Origin: Anaerolineae bacterium
GTDB taxonomy: Bacteria; Chloroflexota; Anaerolineae; Aggregatilineales; Phototrophicaceae
NCBI GenBank assembly: GCA_022824365.1
Contig: JAJEAA010000013.1
Location: 1 to 64,000, forward strand
Direction of reading: 5' to 3'
DNA: 64,000 nt
Part shown: positions 62,165 through 64,000 of the stretch, piece after piece
Layout: each line of letters begins with the position of its first letter
Numbering within the stretch: position 1 is the first letter of the stretch
Translations under genes and position numbers: made by a program
The notes under the pieces: model-generated
What the model saw: the letters and a program-made list of their open reading frames with translations, nothing else
What the model was told of the DNA's origin: nothing
Databases searched by the model: none

Positions 62165-62290
62165 AGCACAAAGACACGAAGGGCACAAAGATATTCTTGT
62201 TTAGCGCAGGGCGTGCTCTAAGGTTCTTTGGTGGATTCTTAGTAGTTCCAAGTTAATCATGTAATAAGTGGTCGATGGGGGATGGCATAG

Positions 62291-62317
62291 GCGGGCGACT
62301 CACAGAGTCGCCCCTAC
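62291..62317. repeat. Palindromic repeat before the membrane protein gene end
   Basis: GCGGGCGACTCACAGAGTCG then CCCCTAC, identical in core to the units in the 144-bp repeats (19922-19948 and 58086-58112) and to the first unit of the 16225 array. Lies 82 bp after the C26 gene stop region. Confidence 0.65.
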
Positions 62318-62397
62318 AATGTTTTCGATTATTTTGGAACTGCTGCGGGCACAGAGATTTTTTCAAGTGAAGTCGACAAGTCGGTGAGGTTTCACTT

Positions 62398-64000
62398 CTA
62401 TTCAAGTGTGAGGGTGATGAATTCGAGTTCGCGGTCGAAGCGGGTTTGGCTGCTTAGGGCGAGGCCGGGCAGGCTGATGCCGGCGTCGTAGTTGTAGACG
62501 ATAAGCCTGGCGCTGTAGGTCCCCGGCGTCAGATTGGACAGATCGATCTCGTATTTTCCCAGCGCGTCGCGGTGGAAGACGAAGTCTTGGTTGTATGCCT
62601 TGTTGCCGTTGTCGTCGAAGAATTGGACAGAGAAGGCGTGGGCGGAGGGCGGCAGTTGTTCCCACAAGAGATAGAGATTGAGCGTCTCCTCGTTTAGGGA
62701 TGCAAGCAGGTTGCCGAGTTGGATGCCGTTGTCGAAATGGACTGATAGCGGGGCTTGGCTTAGCATTAGCTCGCAGGGGAAGCCGGGGCGCAGGAAGTAT
62801 TCTAGGACGGCGGTTTCGGTCTCGGCGATGCGGCCGCAGGGGTTGAGGCGGGTGGACAGCCAGGCGCGGTAGGGATCGACTTCGGCAGTGTCCAAGGCGC
62901 GGAGGTCGTAGGCAAGCAGAAGGGCGCCCTTGGCTGTCAGATGCGTGTAGCCATGATGGAGGCGCAGGTCAAAGTCTGAAAGCGATGCGCTGACTAATTC
63001 TTCGAGGTTGAGCCGGAGGGAACCGTCGTCAGAATCGAGGACGGCGATATGACCGTCGGCAGTTTCCGCTGACCGCGTATCTACAGAATACAGAGTGAGC
63101 ATCCCGGTTATTCCGTCGGGAAGGACGGCGCCGGAGCGCTCGATTAGTTCTCTATGATGCGCGAGGGTCTCGCTCAAAGAGGCGGTGGCGTCGCAGGTAT
63201 GGCGCAGATCTTTCAACCGGTAGATTTGGACGTGCTCGTCGGCATAGGCGGCGGGAATATCGACGAAGCTTTCGGCTAGTCGCGCGTCGGCGGACGAGCT
63301 GCGATGCAAGATGATATGGGTGAAACCGTCGGCCAGCAGTTGGGCGTGGGCGGCGGCGAAACCGTCCATTAGGTTTGGCAGGCAATTGATGGGCTGGCCG
63401 GCGCGCCAGGCCTTGAGCAGCAAGTTGGCTTCAATGTAATCGTAGGCGGCTGCCGGCGTGCGAGACGCCAAGCCTTCGACCTGGGGATAGCCGTGCAAGG
63501 TCTGATGGTAGAGGTAGCGTTTGGAGCGGTTGCGCCCCATAGGCAGATTGATCAGGTGAATGGCGTCCTGGTCAGGTTCGAGAGCCAGCCAGTCGATCCA
63601 CCGGTAGCTCGCCTGGTAACGCGGGAAGAGGGAAATCGGAGGCTGGTAATATTCGAAGGCGGCCAGGGCAATGACTATCAGTATCGCGATGGCGCGGAGG
63701 CGACGCGGGACCCAGTCCAGAACGGTTTGCAGGGCATAGCAGGAGAGCATTGCCAGGGGCAGGATGATGCCGATTTGAAAGAATGACGTATCCCAAAAAG
63801 CTTTTGTGAGCCAGGGGACGAGATTATCGAGATAGTATTTGGGCAATAGGGTGTCCTGATAGATGACCCCGTCAATGGTCAGAACGTGGCCTAGGCGCAA
63901 GACGGCGAAGATGGCGGCCAGAAGCAGCCAAGGCAACATGAGGCGGCGATTTGGGCGGCGGAAGAGGCCGACGAGAATAAGCAGAAGCGGCGCGAGGCCG
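62398..64000 (-). CDS. Large membrane protein, C-terminal part (5' end outside window)
   Basis: The minus-strand frame stays open to the window end, so only the last 533 residues or so are seen. The first visible parts are hydrophobic (GLAPLLLILVGLF then LPWLLLAAIFAVLRL), with more membrane helices at SFFQIGIILPLAMLSCYALQ and LRAIAILIVIALAAFEYY. A long soluble C-terminal domain (about 380 residues) follows, including FTHIILHRSSS, VQIYRLKDL and an Ig-like beta end. Layout suits a membrane glycosyltransferase or YfhO-like protein, but no catalytic motif is visible in this part. Function not assigned. Confidence 0.75.
   Translation of the reverse strand, partial: GLAPLLLILVGLFRRPNRRLMLPWLLLAAIFAVLRLGHVLTIDGVIYQDTLLPKYYLDNLVPWLTKAFWDTSFFQIGIILPLAMLSCYALQTVLDWVPRRLRAIAILIVIALAAFEYYQPPISLFPRYQASYRWIDWLALEPDQDAIHLINLPMGRNRSKRYLYHQTLHGYPQVEGLASRTPAAAYDYIEANLLLKAWRAGQPINCLPNLMDGFAAAHAQLLADGFTHIILHRSSSADARLAESFVDIPAAYADEHVQIYRLKDLRHTCDATASLSETLAHHRELIERSGAVLPDGITGMLTLYSVDTRSAETADGHIAVLDSDDGSLRLNLEELVSASLSDFDLRLHHGYTHLTAKGALLLAYDLRALDTAEVDPYRAWLSTRLNPCGRIAETETAVLEYFLRPGFPCELMLSQAPLSVHFDNGIQLGNLLASLNEETLNLYLLWEQLPPSAHAFSVQFFDDNGNKAYNQDFVFHRDALGKYEIDLSNLTPGTYSARLIVYNYDAGISLPGLALSSQTRFDRELEFITLTLE

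Overview
The window is high-GC bacterial DNA from an uncultured-looking heterotroph. Its gene content best fits the phylum Chloroflexota (Anaerolineae-like). The basis is two sugar ABC importers without their own ATPase, M42 peptidases, class III CoA-transferases, short Flp-type pilins, LysM/SH3b surface proteins, a TrpB2-type tryptophan synthase, and intergenic regions packed with short interspersed repeats. This placement is inference from gene content. No rRNA or tRNA gene was recognised, so nothing confirms the phylum.

Layout. 1-136: end of an IS3-family element running off the window. 0.25-7.7 kb: a catabolic cluster (CoA-transferase, metal-dependent hydrolase, Gfo/Idh/MocA dehydrogenase, IclR regulator, MaoC hydratase, SIS sugar isomerase). 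8.3-11.4 kb: an orphan phage-type terminase pair (terS, terL). A Y-family DNA polymerase (dinB) with its own SOS-type promoter has been inserted exactly at the 3' end of terL and is flanked by 80-bp copies of that end. 11.7-13.9 kb: HEAT-repeat protein, a small membrane protein and an M42 peptidase. 14.4-19.2 kb: a sugar ABC operon with a four-unit hairpin array between the binding-protein and permease genes, then a signal-less binding-protein-like gene. 20-29.6 kb: a PfkB-like kinase with an altered active site, asnB, gatA, coaE, a DapA-family aldolase, and several small coiled-coil/membrane proteins. 30.3-33.5 kb: a second sugar ABC operon, whose binding-protein gene has a frameshift at the signal-peptide junction. 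33.9-38.4 kb: AT-richer accessory genes (secreted SH3b protein, a papain-fold-like protein with an overlapping partner) around ilvD. 38.5-47.7 kb: second CoA-transferase, UvrD/PcrA helicase, a large class A penicillin-binding protein, and a DNA methyltransferase fused to an Mrr-like nuclease domain. 47.7-54.2 kb: two paralogous unknown proteins, a lactonase-epimerase-hemC-hemD operon and a divergent trpB2. 54.3-64 kb: small membrane proteins, a LysM lipoprotein, a second M42 peptidase, two Flp pilins, a large FtsX-like permease, a class I amidotransferase-like hydrolase and a truncated membrane protein.

The most distinctive signals are: (i) the dinB cassette in terL with tandem LexA-like boxes; (ii) a dispersed family of roughly 70-80-residue coiled-coil plus C-terminal membrane-anchor proteins, including a decayed copy; (iii) layered intergenic repeats: palindromes ending in CGCCCCTAC, purine-rich ACAGAG tracts, CCGGGG blocks and an A/T-rich 40-mer; (iv) genes with unusual features, namely the GAGN PfkB protein, the methyltransferase-nuclease fusion and the frameshifted binding protein. 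Several genes of 44-54 codons described here are shorter than usual gene-calling cut-offs and were read directly from the sequence.
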